Assembly: GCA_029974015.1 (NCBI GenBank)
Contig: JARKUF010000022.1
Span: 1 to 64,000 of the forward strand
DNA from: Spirochaetota bacterium
GTDB taxonomy: Bacteria; Spirochaetota; UBA4802; JAGODF01
Direction: 5' to 3'
DNA length: 64,000 nt
Shown here: positions 17,167-26,545 of the stretch, in pieces
Layout of the letters: every line of letters starts with the position of its first letter
How positions within the stretch are numbered: position 1 is the stretch's first letter
Made by a program: the position numbers and the translations under genes
The notes under the pieces: model-generated
Seen by the model: only the letters and a program-made list of their open reading frames with translations
Database searches by the model: none
Told to the model about the DNA's origin: nothing

Positions 17167-17730
17167 ATGCGAAAAAGTACAGCCCCTAAAAGCGGCACGC
17201 TTGGCCGGGTTATCCGCTCCAAGCGAGAAAAGATGAAGGTTGGAATCGAAGAAATCGCCGCGAAAACAGGACTTGCGGAATCCCATATTTCGGACATCGA
17301 GGAAGGCAGGGGCTTCGCGCCCGTGGGAGACATCCTGAAAATCGCGCGGGCGCTCACCATCGACCCCGGGGAACTCCTCAAAAAGAAGTCCGCCCCCGAC
17401 AGGGAGCGTGAGAAATCGAGAATTCGCGACTTTAAAAGCCGCGAGCAGGCATACGAATACGAAGTGCTAACCCCGGGCGCCATGAAGCGCCACCTGCGCT
17501 CGTTCAGGGTAACAATCCCGCCCCGCTCCGACCTTCCGGGGCAGCGCTATCAGCACGAGGGGGAGGAGTTCGTCTATGTGCTGAAGGGCGAGGTCGTTAT
17601 ACAGGTAGGCCTAAAAAGCCATCATCTTAAAAAAGACGAGACGCTCCATTTCGATTCCAACACCCGTCATTCGCTGCGAAACCCGATAGGAACGAAAACC
17701 GTCCTTATAGTCACTCTCTACACCCCATAG
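17167..17730 (+). CDS. XRE-family regulator with cupin domain
   Basis: 187-residue transcription regulator. The N-terminal helix-turn-helix of the lambda-repressor type is at residues about 15-70 (IEEIAAKTGLAESHISDIEEG). The C-terminal cupin_2 domain has QHEGEEFVYVLKGEVVI and HFDSNTRHSLRNP, which usually bind a metal or small ligand. The start at 17167 has GGAGG six bases upstream. The acyl-CoA dehydrogenase gene begins nine bases after the stop, so this protein may control that gene in response to a metabolite. A ligand cannot be named. Confidence 0.9.
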   Translation: MRKSTAPKSGTLGRVIRSKREKMKVGIEEIAAKTGLAESHISDIEEGRGFAPVGDILKIARALTIDPGELLKKKSAPDREREKSRIRDFKSREQAYEYEVLTPGAMKRHLRSFRVTIPPRSDLPGQRYQHEGEEFVYVLKGEVVIQVGLKSHHLKKDETLHFDSNTRHSLRNPIGTKTVLIVTLYTP

Positions 17731-17738
17731 GAAAAGTC

Positions 17739-18875
17739 ATGGACCTCCCACTCACCGACGAACAGATGATGATACGCGACATGGTGCGGGAGTTCGCCCA
17801 TTCCGAAATCGAGCCTTACGCCCAGGACTACAACACTCGCGGAGAGTACCCGGCGGAAATTTTAAAAAAACTCGGGGGCCTCGGCCTTTTCGGGATGATG
17901 GTGCCGGAGGCCTACGGCGGCGCCGCGGCCGGCGCGGTTAGCTACAGCCTCGCCCTTCAGGAGATAGCCCGTGCATGCGCCTCGGTGGCTGTTACTCTTT
18001 CAGTGACGAACTTGAGCACCGAGCCCATCCTCCAGTACGGCACCGAGGAGCAGAAGCGCAGGTTTTTAGTGCCACTGGCCTCGGGCGAGCACGTGGGGGC
18101 CTTCGCGCTTACGGAACCAGAGGCAGGATCGGACCCTTCCTCGCTCAAGACATCGGCGGCCAAAAAGGGACAGAGCTACATCATCAACGGCGCCAAGCAG
18201 TTCATCACCAACGGATCGCACGCGGGAGTGATAATCCTCATTGCCCGCACTTCAGCAGACAGGAACGGCTGCTCTGCCTTTCTCATCCCCTCGGGCGCAA
18301 AGGGCCTGCGTGTTGGAAAAGAGGAGAGGAAGATGGGCCTCCTCGCCTCGAACACGGTGGAGTTAGTCTTCGAGGACTGCGAGGTCCCTGCGGGTAACCT
18401 GCTCGGTAAGCCCGGCATGGGGCTAAAGGTCGCCTTGGGCGCGCTTGACAGCGGAAGGATCGGAATCGCTTCCCAGGCTGCGGGGTTGATAGGAGCAAGC
18501 CTCTCAGAGGCGGTCTCTTACGCCTCCGAGCGCAGACAGTTCGGAAAGGCCATTATACGGCACCAGTCCATCGGCAACATGATCGCGGACATCGCGGTAG
18601 AGCACGAAGCTGCACAGCTCCTCACCTGGTCCGCGGCGGACCTTAAAGACCGCGGGACCCCCTTTTCACGCGAGGCCTCCATCGCCAAGCTCTACGCCAC
18701 CGAAGCGGCCAACCGCTCGGCTTACAGGGCCCTGCAGATATTCGGCGGCTACGGCTATATCCGCGACAACAAGATCGAGCGCATCTACCGCGACGCGCGC
18801 GTCACCACCATCTACGAGGGCACCTCGGAGGTGCAGCGGATGGTGATAGCGCGGGAGACCGAAAAGCAGGCCTGA
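17739..18875 (+). CDS. Acyl-CoA dehydrogenase
   Basis: FAD-dependent enzyme of 378 residues that introduces an alpha-beta double bond into acyl-CoA and passes electrons to ETF. Visible are [15 protein letters not shown] and QFITNG in the flavin/substrate region, RRQFGKAI in the C-terminal domain, QIFGGYGY, and the catalytic Glu in [10 protein letters not shown] near the end. The short-chain or branched-chain specificity is not readable. Probably in one operon with the XRE-cupin regulator. Confidence 0.93.
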   Translation: MDLPLTDEQMMIRDMVREFAHSEIEPYAQDYNTRGEYPAEILKKLGGLGLFGMMVPEAYGGAAAGAVSYSLALQEIARACASVAVTLSVTNLSTEPILQYGTEEQKRRFLVPLASGEHVGAFALTEPEAGSDPSSLKTSAAKKGQSYIINGAKQFITNGSHAGVIILIARTSADRNGCSAFLIPSGAKGLRVGKEERKMGLLASNTVELVFEDCEVPAGNLLGKPGMGLKVALGALDSGRIGIASQAAGLIGASLSEAVSYASERRQFGKAIIRHQSIGNMIADIAVEHEAAQLLTWSAADLKDRGTPFSREASIAKLYATEAANRSAYRALQIFGGYGYIRDNKIERIYRDARVTTIYEGTSEVQRMVIARETEKQA

Positions 18876-19120
18876 TCAAAAGGAGCTATTTTCCGCGGAT
18901 AATCGCTATTTCCCGATGTTTTCAACTTCGGAACCTCATTCATTCTTCCGATAGCCCTCTTGTTGTTTATCAGCATTTCGCGGTTGATGATGGAGATGGC
19001 GTAGTTGCCCGAAGGCGCGGACATATATTCGCGCCTTCGGAATGAAAGCTTGCTTCCATTCTTAAAATATCCGCGGCAGCAAAATCCCTCTATGGCAAAA
19101 CCACCCTCAACTACGGACAC
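18812..19120 (-). pseudogene. Doubtful open frame downstream of jetD
   Basis: Open minus-strand frame of about 100 codons after jetD, overlapping the 3' end of the convergent acyl-CoA dehydrogenase gene. It could start at a GTG at 19120, without a clear ribosome binding site, and the frame remains open to a stop at 19166-19168. The residue mix (GYFKNGSKLSF, GNYAISIINREML) looks protein-like, so it may be a remnant of a degraded gene, but a chance frame is equally possible. It has no recognisable family. Confidence 0.2.
19009..19040. terminator. Hairpin between convergent acyl-CoA dehydrogenase and jetD
   Basis: Perfect eleven-base stem CCGAAGGCGCG / CGCGCCTTCGG with a ten-base AT-rich loop. 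It lies in the 299-base gap between two convergent transcription units and could mark the 3' ends of either. No T-run follows on either strand. Confidence 0.45.
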
Positions 19121-19174
19121 GGATGTCCAGTACTCCCGTAGGGCGCGGGATTTGCCTTCACCGGGCTACAGCCG

Positions 19175-20341
19175 TTAACGGATTACACCCGTATCTACAA
19201 TTTCCTGCTCCACACCCTTTCCTTTCTTGCGGATCTCTTCCGCTAATGAAGAAAGAGGGCCGGCATCATTGGATAGGCGCGCAACTCGGGACGAATCCAG
19301 CTCGTATCCGAAAGGCAGGTAGCGCAGGTAGGTTTTGACATCCATCATGAAGGGAACGCAGGTACCTTCACACAGGGCGTTTATCTCCTCGAAAATCATG
19401 ATCCCGTCGGGGTCCATATCGCCGAAATGATATAGCGCGAGACCGCTTGCCCTGATCTTTAGTATCATAGCCCGTACCGCTTCATTGATGTGGCCGGAAC
19501 AGAAGAGATAACCGCAAAACAGGTCGGGACGGTTGATGAGATGGAAAGTCTCCTTGTTTTCCACGGAAAGAAACGGGCGGTTGCGACCCTCGCCATCCGA
19601 TATCCTCTCTATGCCAGAAATAGATTTTAGCGAGAGCGATATCGCCTCATCGAGAAGCAGCCACACGCGGCCATCGGTGAACTCTATTCCGACCTTGCCT
19701 CTGATCCCGCACTCCGGGAAAGAACGTTCTAAGCGGGATAGTATGTCCTCTCTTCCTATTCGCCTTAATAGGCCAGCGCCAGTTAATTTGATCGATTCTA
19801 TTCTTTTTGAATCATTGAAGAGCCGCACCGACAGAGCACGGAGGGGCAGTGTTTCCTCCCCGCTTTCAAGAATGTCAAGAAGGGTCATGAGGTCAGCGAC
19901 GTCCTTTGGATCTCCGAACGGTGGCACAGATTTTTCCGCCATAATCCGCCTGCAACAATCAAGAACATCTTTAGACGCATCCGATATGGCCTCATGTGAA
20001 GCGGCAGCATCTACGATGCGGCCTAAGAGATCATCCGGATGTTCGGCGCCCAGCAGCTCATAAAGCAGAATATCATCCACAAGATGCGCCGCTTCGACAT
20101 CATCGCCGTGTCGATATTTTTTCCAGGTGACGGAAATAACCCCTCTGTCGGCGCACCATTCCATCGCCTCAAGAAAGCCCGTTCTTTCCCCCGCGTCGGA
20201 CCCGGTTTCGGGGAAAAGGGCCTCCCATCTCCCAATTCGCAGCCTGCGTCCGCCGCGCCTGTGGGCAGAAGTACCAAACCTGTCAGCGAAGGCTAAAAGA
20301 ATGCGCCGCTCCCAGCGGCCAAGGCGCTTCACTTTATCCAT
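19175..20341 (-). CDS. jetD: Wadjet system nuclease subunit JetD
   Basis: 388 residues. In characterised Wadjet systems JetD is the topoisomerase-VI-like (Toprim) nuclease that cuts plasmid DNA once the SMC-like JetABC motor has recognised a small circular molecule. The Toprim acids are visible: Glu in SVENKETFH (about residue 270) and the DxD in HFGDMDPDG (about residue 318). The N-terminal half carries helical regions as in DUF3322-type N-domains. The start overlaps the jetC stop by eight bases. It is the last gene of a four-gene overlapping operon in the order A-B-C-D. Confidence 0.9.
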   Translation of the reverse strand: MDKVKRLGRWERRILLAFADRFGTSAHRRGGRRLRIGRWEALFPETGSDAGERTGFLEAMEWCADRGVISVTWKKYRHGDDVEAAHLVDDILLYELLGAEHPDDLLGRIVDAAASHEAISDASKDVLDCCRRIMAEKSVPPFGDPKDVADLMTLLDILESGEETLPLRALSVRLFNDSKRIESIKLTGAGLLRRIGREDILSRLERSFPECGIRGKVGIEFTDGRVWLLLDEAISLSLKSISGIERISDGEGRNRPFLSVENKETFHLINRPDLFCGYLFCSGHINEAVRAMILKIRASGLALYHFGDMDPDGIMIFEEINALCEGTCVPFMMDVKTYLRYLPFGYELDSSRVARLSNDAGPLSSLAEEIRKKGKGVEQEIVDTGVIR

Positions 20342-23300
20342 TAGCGCCGTCCGGTTTCATCTCGCGTATCCGGTATTCCCTGACGTCCGCGGCGAGGCCG
20401 TGCCGGATGACGAGATTGGTCAAGTCCATGAAGGGCGCTATGGTTTCGATCTTTTCCGTGGGGACCGCGGTTATCACCTGGATGCCTATTTTTTTGAAGA
20501 AATCGATGGTGGTGCCGATGCGGGAATCGTCCATTTTGTTGAAGGCCTCGTCAAAGAGGGCAAGACGGACAGTGCTGTTCCCTCCTCGAAAGAAGCGTAG
20601 AAAGCTCGCGGCGATGGCAACATAATAAGGGGTCTGTGCCTCCCCTCCCGATTTTTCGCGAATCACCCTGCTCAGGGAGGACTCTATCTCCCTCATGCCG
20701 CTCTCTTCGCCTGCAGGGGCGTCTATCATTTCATACATTTTGATATCGTACTGATAATAGGAGCGGTAATCGCAAATGCTTCTCACTTCCGGTGATGAAA
20801 GGTCTTTTTCTAAAATTGTCTTAAACAGTTCGTCCACGACTTTCTTGTCCTCAGGCGCGGTAAGCGTTTCGAAAAGGGTGTTGGCGTTCCTCGATATTTC
20901 TGCGGCCTTCCGTATAACTCCAATCTCCCTTTTCTTTTCCAACTTTTCCTCAAGGGAGAAACGATAACGGTTTCTTCCGAAAGTAATCGCTTTTAACGTC
21001 TGGTTGAGCTCCCTGATGCTCTCCCTTGCATTGGCCAGGTTTTCCGAAAGGCGCGAAACAAAGTCGCCCATGAACTGCTGTTCCGCGTCCTGCTTTGCTT
21101 TATTGATACGGTCCTTATAGGCAGGGAGCTCAGTGTCCTGAAATTTTTTAAGAAGCACCGATACTTCATCACCCGGGCCCGGGTCACCGCTCAGGGACTC
21201 GCTGTGGTCCCGGTTATACTGGGTAGTCTGCTTGATAAACTCAGCATTGAGGTTCCTCAGCCTTGTTTCAGCGTTTTTGACCGCGGTGCTGTAGTTTTTC
21301 AGGAGTTCAGCAGGCGTCGTTTGCCGAATCCGCTCGTCATAATACCGCCGGTGCTCCTCTAAATCGGTTATATTGACGCAGAAATCATCGAATGCCGCTT
21401 TCTTTTCATCACGATATTGGACAAGCGCCGGATGGTTTTTTTCAAGGGCGGAGATGCGTTCTTCAGCAGCGCCCTTAGCCGAATTCATTTCTCCGAGCTT
21501 TACGTCTAATGACGCTAATATTCCTCTCAGCTCTTCAATGCGCCTTTTAAGGGAATCAAATGAGGAGGTGTCGATTTTGGCCCTCTGTTCCTCAAGGCGT
21601 TTCACTTCCTCAAGACGCTGAACGAGAAGCTCCTCCGTGCCTTCGTAGCCCCTTATTTCCGAAAGGGCCGCTAACACGCGGTCAAGCACATTCAGGCGAT
21701 TTTCCGCCTTCTCAATCCCGGACGCGAGGCCGCCGATCGCTTCGCGGAGCCGCTTTATTTCACTTTCTAAGAACGCGATGCGCCGTTCCTTTGCCGCCCG
21801 GCCGATGTACCATCGTTCGTAAATATCTTCCCTGATGCGCGAAGCTGTGAAAGACGAGTAGCGCATGCACTCCTTCGTCACCGATTTTCGATGTTTCCGC
21901 AGGGTATCCAGCGTCGCCATCATCACATCGCCCAGGACATAGGCGGCATAGGTCTCCGCCATCGGGGACAGGGGCCTTACGACGTGAAACAGGGAGCCCG
22001 CTCTGGGGCGGGCAGCCCGCATCTTTTCAAGATCGGGAATACCTACGCCGGACACGGAACGGGGAAGCGAGCGGTATACTTCGAGAGCGCGCTGAAAATC
22101 GTCCTCCCCCACAAGTATATTGAACCGCTGGGTGTTCAGCCATCCCTCAACGGCATTCTGCCACTCTTCATCGACCACATCGAGAAGGTCGGCGAACACA
22201 TACGCCTCTATCTTCCGCGACTTCAGGGCGGCGCGCAGCTTTTCAGTCTCTTCGGGATAATGGAATACTCCCCGCTTAAGGTCTTCCAGTTCTTTCGCAT
22301 ATCTGGCAAGAGAGGCCTCATCTTCCATTTTTTGTCGGGACAACTCCAGCTTCTTCTCAATAGATTCGTTCTTTTCGCGCTCTATAGCCGGGCCTTCTTC
22401 GTCGGCCCTTCCAAGAGGACGCCCCAGAAGCGCCGACGCCTGGCTGATTAAAAGCTTCTTCCTCTCTGCGCGCCGGGAAAGGTCCTCAGCCGCGCGCCGG
22501 CCCTCTTCTATCTGTCTGGAAAGGGATTCGTAGATGATATGGGCATCGTTTTTCCCAAGTGCGATATGGCAGTCCTCCAGGGATTGCTCGGCCCTGATAC
22601 GCTCGCCCTCGATATGTTCGAGTCCATTGAGGATTTCTTTCAATTGCTGGCGCGTTTCCTCTATAGAAACAGTATTCCTGTCGCATTCATCAACCGCTAT
22701 CTCCCATTCAAGCCTCGTTTTAAGATAGGTCTGATAGCTGATCTTCTTCTCCTCGCTTCGTATATCAGCCAATACATGCTCCAATGATTCAAGCTTGCGT
22801 ATCCGTTCCTCGACCCCCCGGGCTTCCTTCTCGGCAAGGCGGTAGTTTTCCAGGTTCTGCTTCATCTCTGAAATATCCAGGGGCTTGTCCTCAAGGATGT
22901 AGTCGCAGATGAACCGGTCCACGGACGCAAGGGGGGTGAAGCTCACTGCCCGCACAAGGGCTTCAAGGTATGGATTGAACTCGGCGTTTCGCCTGTGCAC
23001 GCCAAGCTTCATGGTGAGTTCTTCGAGATACTGTTTTTTCGATGAGAAGTAAGAGCCGTTTTTATCTTTAATATATTCCTTGAATTTTTTTATGGTAAGT
23101 ATCCTTCCCTCGCCGGAAACGGGGATTGTGTCCGCTTTGATATTTTCTGCGATCCAGGGAGTTTCTGATGGAATGCTTCCGTCTCTGAACGCTTCAATAG
23201 CGATACCCGCGCAAAAAACGTTTTCACTGTCCGTAAACTCAAGAATCACATGGGTCACGCAATCTCCCCGTATATAGTCAAGCTCCTCGGCGCCAATCTT

Positions 23301-23528
23301 GCCCCGGCAGTACGAATCCAGGGTCCTTCCCGTGCGCCGGTCCGAGGCGGCGGAATTGAATTTCACATGGGTACGGTCAGCCACCATGGCATACTGGATA
23401 GCGTCGATGATGGTCGATTTCCCTGAACCATTGTCCCCGGCAAAGAGGCTCATTTGCCCGATGGACATGCTAACATCGCCGAAGATGTGCCAATTAACGA
23501 GACGGACTTTAGTCAGCCTGATTGTCAT
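20334..23528 (-). CDS. jetC: Wadjet system SMC-like ATPase JetC
   Basis: 1064-residue SMC/Rad50-like motor. Walker A is FAGDNGSGKST near residue 31-41, followed by two long coiled coils around a hinge-like region, then the ABC signature SGGEAQTP and Walker B LALFDEAFNKMDD near the C-terminus. In Wadjet it dimerises, binds JetA and JetB, and extrudes DNA loops to measure circle size. The start at 23528 (MTIRLTKV) is preferred over an ATG 12 bases upstream because GAGGA lies seven bases before it. It overlaps jetB by 20 bases. Confidence 0.93.
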   Translation of the reverse strand: MTIRLTKVRLVNWHIFGDVSMSIGQMSLFAGDNGSGKSTIIDAIQYAMVADRTHVKFNSAASDRRTGRTLDSYCRGKIGAEELDYIRGDCVTHVILEFTDSENVFCAGIAIEAFRDGSIPSETPWIAENIKADTIPVSGEGRILTIKKFKEYIKDKNGSYFSSKKQYLEELTMKLGVHRRNAEFNPYLEALVRAVSFTPLASVDRFICDYILEDKPLDISEMKQNLENYRLAEKEARGVEERIRKLESLEHVLADIRSEEKKISYQTYLKTRLEWEIAVDECDRNTVSIEETRQQLKEILNGLEHIEGERIRAEQSLEDCHIALGKNDAHIIYESLSRQIEEGRRAAEDLSRRAERKKLLISQASALLGRPLGRADEEGPAIEREKNESIEKKLELSRQKMEDEASLARYAKELEDLKRGVFHYPEETEKLRAALKSRKIEAYVFADLLDVVDEEWQNAVEGWLNTQRFNILVGEDDFQRALEVYRSLPRSVSGVGIPDLEKMRAARPRAGSLFHVVRPLSPMAETYAAYVLGDVMMATLDTLRKHRKSVTKECMRYSSFTASRIREDIYERWYIGRAAKERRIAFLESEIKRLREAIGGLASGIEKAENRLNVLDRVLAALSEIRGYEGTEELLVQRLEEVKRLEEQRAKIDTSSFDSLKRRIEELRGILASLDVKLGEMNSAKGAAEERISALEKNHPALVQYRDEKKAAFDDFCVNITDLEEHRRYYDERIRQTTPAELLKNYSTAVKNAETRLRNLNAEFIKQTTQYNRDHSESLSGDPGPGDEVSVLLKKFQDTELPAYKDRINKAKQDAEQQFMGDFVSRLSENLANARESIRELNQTLKAITFGRNRYRFSLEEKLEKKREIGVIRKAAEISRNANTLFETLTAPEDKKVVDELFKTILEKDLSSPEVRSICDYRSYYQYDIKMYEMIDAPAGEESGMREIESSLSRVIREKSGGEAQTPYYVAIAASFLRFFRGGNSTVRLALFDEAFNKMDDSRIGTTIDFFKKIGIQVITAVPTEKIETIAPFMDLTNLVIRHGLAADVREYRIREMKPDGANG

Positions 23529-24219
23529 CGCTTTCCTCATCTTCGTCTTCGTCCATTCCGGCCATGCGCCCCTTCTCCGCCTCTATTTTCTCGTACAATG
23601 CCTGCACCGCTGTGTTATCAAGCGCCATCGCAAGGGAGGGATAAAGCAACACCTGGGTGTCGCCGATAAGGTCCGCTTTCAGGGGGCGTATCAGCTTAAG
23701 GCGAGTAAGGCGCCGCAGTATGTCCGCAAGCCTTGTCTTTTTCATTTGCCCGCCGGTTAGCGCCCTGTATTTTTCGATAATATCACCCACGGTGGTAACG
23801 GGAAAATCCAGGAGCGATATTTCGTTGCGTTTTTCCTCGTAAATAAGCCGGGCAATCACAAGGAAGATTGTATCGTCCTTTGACAAAAGCAGTCGGGCCG
23901 TTGAGGGGCCCTTCCAGGATATGACGCCCAAAGGCTCATTCACCATGAGTATCCAGCCAGCGCATTCGCAGTACGCTTCTACCGCGTCGCGATTACGGAT
24001 TACAAAGGAATATAAATCCTCGTCCTCTTTTATCCCCCGGAGGATGAAGGAAGTGGAAAAGAGACGGTGTACCGCCTGTCTAAAGAGTTCACGTTCCGGC
24101 TCGTCGTAGTCGAGGATCAGCCTGATGTCATCTATCATCGCCGCCATCCATTGTTCGCAGGCGGAAAAACCTGTGAGATCGGAATTCAAAGCGTCCATCT
24201 CCGGCTTCAGCACGCTCAT
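23509..24219 (-). CDS. jetB: Wadjet system subunit JetB
   Basis: 236 residues of the DUF4194/MukE-like family. The central winged-helix region contains GPSTARLLLSKDDTIFLVIARL, and TTVGDIIEKYRALTGG and LADILRRLTRLKLI follow; the C-terminal tail is strongly acidic. In the complex JetB contacts the kleisin-like JetA and the JetC head. The start is uncertain: in-frame ATGs at 24219, 24198 and 24147 all overlap jetA, and none has a clear ribosome binding site. Confidence 0.85.
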   Translation of the reverse strand: MSVLKPEMDALNSDLTGFSACEQWMAAMIDDIRLILDYDEPERELFRQAVHRLFSTSFILRGIKEDEDLYSFVIRNRDAVEAYCECAGWILMVNEPLGVISWKGPSTARLLLSKDDTIFLVIARLIYEEKRNEISLLDFPVTTVGDIIEKYRALTGGQMKKTRLADILRRLTRLKLIRPLKADLIGDTQVLLYPSLAMALDNTAVQALYEKIEAEKGRMAGMDEDEDEESDDNQAD

Positions 24220-25627
24220 CGCCCCAGGCGACTCCGAAGGGGAACGGCTTCCCCTCGGCGCTGGCGTACACGCCCGCGTATAACAGCTTCACGTAATCCT
24301 GCACTGATAAAACCATATCGGCGGCCTCCACCGATCCCGCCTCACCCAGGTTCGCGTCCAAGTACTTTGCTATTTTCTCCGTATTCATCTGAAGCGCTAT
24401 GCGCTCCCTGAGGCCCTTTTCGAGCTCATCGATGCGTGCGGCGTCCGGGATGGTGGGAAGCGACGGCCTGGCCTCAGCAGCATCGCCCCTGAAACGCGTT
24501 GAGCAGGACTCCGAGGAAACGGACTTAAAACGGAATATCCCGTGTTCGCATAATTCGTGCTGTAAATGTCCCTCAGATATGGCCCGGACAATTCCCACTA
24601 ATTTTCCTTTCATGGTGGAATCGACATAGAGGCGGTTTCTGATCTTCTCGGTGGAAATACGGGAATACATGCGGTTGCGCCGGTCTATATCGTCGATAAT
24701 CCGGTCCATGTTGCGCAGGTTTTCCCTGATGTCTTCTAACATTCCCCTGAGATCGTCAATGGGGGAAATGTACCTGCCAATGCGTATGGACGAAAGGCGA
24801 TCGGCTGTCACGGAAAGCCATTCTTCATCCTCAAGGCGGGCGTTAATATTGGCAATTATTTCCGGCCGGTATCTGCTGAGATTGTCCGAGGTTTTAAGCC
24901 GGGTGTAGGCGCGGTCGATTATTTCTTTCATGTATTCGTTGTAGTGCGCGTTCAGAATTCCCGGTATATCCAGGTCCGCGGGAAAGAGCATCTCAAAATG
25001 CCCCTTGATGTTCTGCGAAAGCACCTTGAGGGAATCGAGAAGGCGCATCATGTGATCATGGGCCCGAAGGACGATATAATGCCCGTTGTCCGCGGAGGCG
25101 TCGCTGCAAAAAAGGGAATAGATCGCCACGATATGGCTCTCATATTCCACGCCCCCTCCAGTCGCAGTCATGTGGAGGGCTTCGAAAAAGGGTTTGGCGC
25201 GAGACTCTATGTTTACGATGCGGGTAAAATCCTGGAGGGTTTCCTCGGAAATCCAGCCGGTTTTCATTATTTTTTTCAACAGATAAAGCGCCATTTTTCT
25301 CGGCAATGGGGCCGAGGCATCCCCCTCCTCCAGCGCTGTTTCTTCATCTTCTTCCTGCTCCATGCCCGTAAGATTTTCGCAATATCGCTCCAGCTTATCC
25401 ACAAGGCCGTCCCTGTCAACACCCGTTGGGCTGGAGAGAAATCCCTCATAAAATAGAAGAAGTGCGTAAGCAAAGTGCTCGCGGTTACGCGAAGCGAGGG
25501 GGGAAAAAAACCGTTCAGGAAGATGTTTAAAAGGGGATTCCATGGTTTTAACTGGGGAAACAGGGGATAAAATGTCAAGGAGGTTATGAATTAAAGCGCC
25601 GCCTGTGCTTTTTATATAATTGTCCAT
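24128..25627 (-). CDS. jetA: Wadjet system kleisin-like subunit JetA
   Basis: 499 residues, first gene of the operon. Mostly helical, with an acidic low-complexity stretch near residue 92-108 (EQEEDEETALEEGDAS) and the long coiled-coil region around NMDRIIDDIDRRNRMYSRIS. This matches the JetA family often annotated DUF5716. In Wadjet JetA is the MukF/kleisin-type subunit that bridges JetC heads. Identification rests partly on neighbours: B, C and D follow in canonical order with overlaps. I do not assign the Wadjet subtype. Confidence 0.85.
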   Translation of the reverse strand: MDNYIKSTGGALIHNLLDILSPVSPVKTMESPFKHLPERFFSPLASRNREHFAYALLLFYEGFLSSPTGVDRDGLVDKLERYCENLTGMEQEEDEETALEEGDASAPLPRKMALYLLKKIMKTGWISEETLQDFTRIVNIESRAKPFFEALHMTATGGGVEYESHIVAIYSLFCSDASADNGHYIVLRAHDHMMRLLDSLKVLSQNIKGHFEMLFPADLDIPGILNAHYNEYMKEIIDRAYTRLKTSDNLSRYRPEIIANINARLEDEEWLSVTADRLSSIRIGRYISPIDDLRGMLEDIRENLRNMDRIIDDIDRRNRMYSRISTEKIRNRLYVDSTMKGKLVGIVRAISEGHLQHELCEHGIFRFKSVSSESCSTRFRGDAAEARPSLPTIPDAARIDELEKGLRERIALQMNTEKIAKYLDANLGEAGSVEAADMVLSVQDYVKLLYAGVYASAEGKPFPFGVAWGDERAEAGDGRFEFRSHRFFRLRTMDGGDDR

Positions 25628-25683
25628 AGCTTCCGCCGCACCCCGCTCCCAACACCGCCATATTCAGTCCATCGCCGAGAAAC

Positions 25684-25712
25684 TTGACACCGGTGTGCTA
25701 TTTTAGTATTAT
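25684..25712 (+). promoter_or_regulatory. Strong candidate sigma-70 promoter
   Basis: TTGACA at 25684-25689, a 17-base spacer, TATTAT at 25707-25712. It drives the small DUF1232 gene, which has AGGAGGG seven bases before its ATG. It lies in the short region divergent from jetA. Confidence 0.7.
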
Positions 25713-25744
25713 GGGAGTTACTAACCGATCAGGAGGGACAACCA

Positions 25745-25981
25745 ATGCGGCAAATCGAAGACGGCAGCGAACAGAGCGTGAGACGAAAATTTATACTTTC
25801 CATCGTATTTCTTCTGGCGGGAATCATCTATGCTATTTGGCCATTTGACTTAATTCCCGATGTCCCGTTTGTAGGTTGGATTGATGATATTATCGTTCTG
25901 ATTATTACTTTTCTGCTCTCATGGCGGGAATATCGGAAAATGCAGAAAGAGAAACGCGAGCTCGAGCAGAACAGGGCGTGA
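25745..25981 (+). CDS. Small DUF1232-family membrane protein
   Basis: 78 residues. The DUF1232 (YkvA-like) signature YAIWPFDLIPDVPF...GWIDD is clear at residues about 30-50. Two hydrophobic stretches (ILSIVFLLAGIIYAI and IIVLIITFLLS) flank it, and the tail is a charged helix. Function of the family is unknown. A near-consensus promoter and strong AGGAGGG ribosome binding site suggest high expression. It is transcribed divergently from the Wadjet operon. Confidence 0.85.
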   Translation: MRQIEDGSEQSVRRKFILSIVFLLAGIIYAIWPFDLIPDVPFVGWIDDIIVLIITFLLSWREYRKMQKEKRELEQNRA

Positions 25982-26081
25982 AATAACGGGTCCACTTTGG
26001 GACTGCCCTATTTTTCGAAGAAACATGCCGATAATAATACTGGGAGATTAAGAAGAGAAATGCCTGAAAGAAAAAATTGTA

Positions 26082-26140
26082 AAAGGCAACCTTGATCAGG
26101 TTTTCCCGCCCGGCTTTGGCGGGCGGGAAAACGAATTACG
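26082..26140 (+). repeat. Dispersed hairpin element, 3' half copy in a leader
   Basis: Right half of the intergenic element. The hairpin GTTTTCCCGCCCG (26100-26112), loop GCTTTGG, CGGGCGGGAAAAC (26120-26132) is a perfect 13-base stem, with GATCAG before it and GAAT after it as in other copies. It ends nine bases before the GGAGG of the gene at 26154 and could affect its translation or be a terminator of the DUF1232 gene. Confidence 0.65.
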
Positions 26141-26153
26141 GAGGAAAAAAACC

Positions 26154-26528
26154 ATGAAAGAAATAATAGATACATCTATCCAGGGCGTAACGACCCTCGC
26201 CACTGTCATACCGAGAAAAGACCAGGGGACCCTTCACGAAAGGCGTAGGCGCCGTTCCGTGGAAAACGACGAATGCGCACAGAATGCCGACACCGAAGAC
26301 CTTCGCGAAGCCGCCGATAAGGCGAATGATACTCTCGCCGCCAGAGGTTCACCATACAGGTTTTACATAGAAGAGATCGGCGAAGATGTTTTGATACACT
26401 TGAAGATAAACGGCGGCGCGGGGGGCTGCGCAGAAACCATTCTGAGAACTATTTCAAAGGACCAGTTCTCAGAATGGATTACCCACCTGGAAACCGGTGA
26501 AGGCGTACTTTTCGATATGACAGGGTGA
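26154..26528 (+). CDS. Small protein resembling FlaG
   Basis: 124 residues, no signal peptide. The N-terminal half is polar and basic (HERRRRRS), then a helix LREAADKANDTLAARGSPYRF and strands IEEIGEDVLIHL with a C-terminal region ending in a short turn. This order (helix AxxxNxxL, then RF/Y strand and V-I strand) matches the FlaG flagellar protein fold, but the identity is weak and the usual proline-rich C-terminal motif is not obvious. The gene stands apart from any flagellar cluster. GGAGG precedes the ATG. Confidence 0.4.
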   Translation: MKEIIDTSIQGVTTLATVIPRKDQGTLHERRRRRSVENDECAQNADTEDLREAADKANDTLAARGSPYRFYIEEIGEDVLIHLKINGGAGGCAETILRTISKDQFSEWITHLETGEGVLFDMTG

Positions 26529-26545
26529 AACGAACCGGCGGGCCT

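Noticed and set aside
21891..22451. 186-codon plus-strand frame opposite jetC
   Set aside because: Antisense to the SMC-like coding sequence, no family or start signal.
19175..25627. MukBEF-type condensin or generic SMC genes
   Set aside because: The Toprim nuclease as fourth overlapping gene and the DUF4194-type B subunit fit Wadjet instead.
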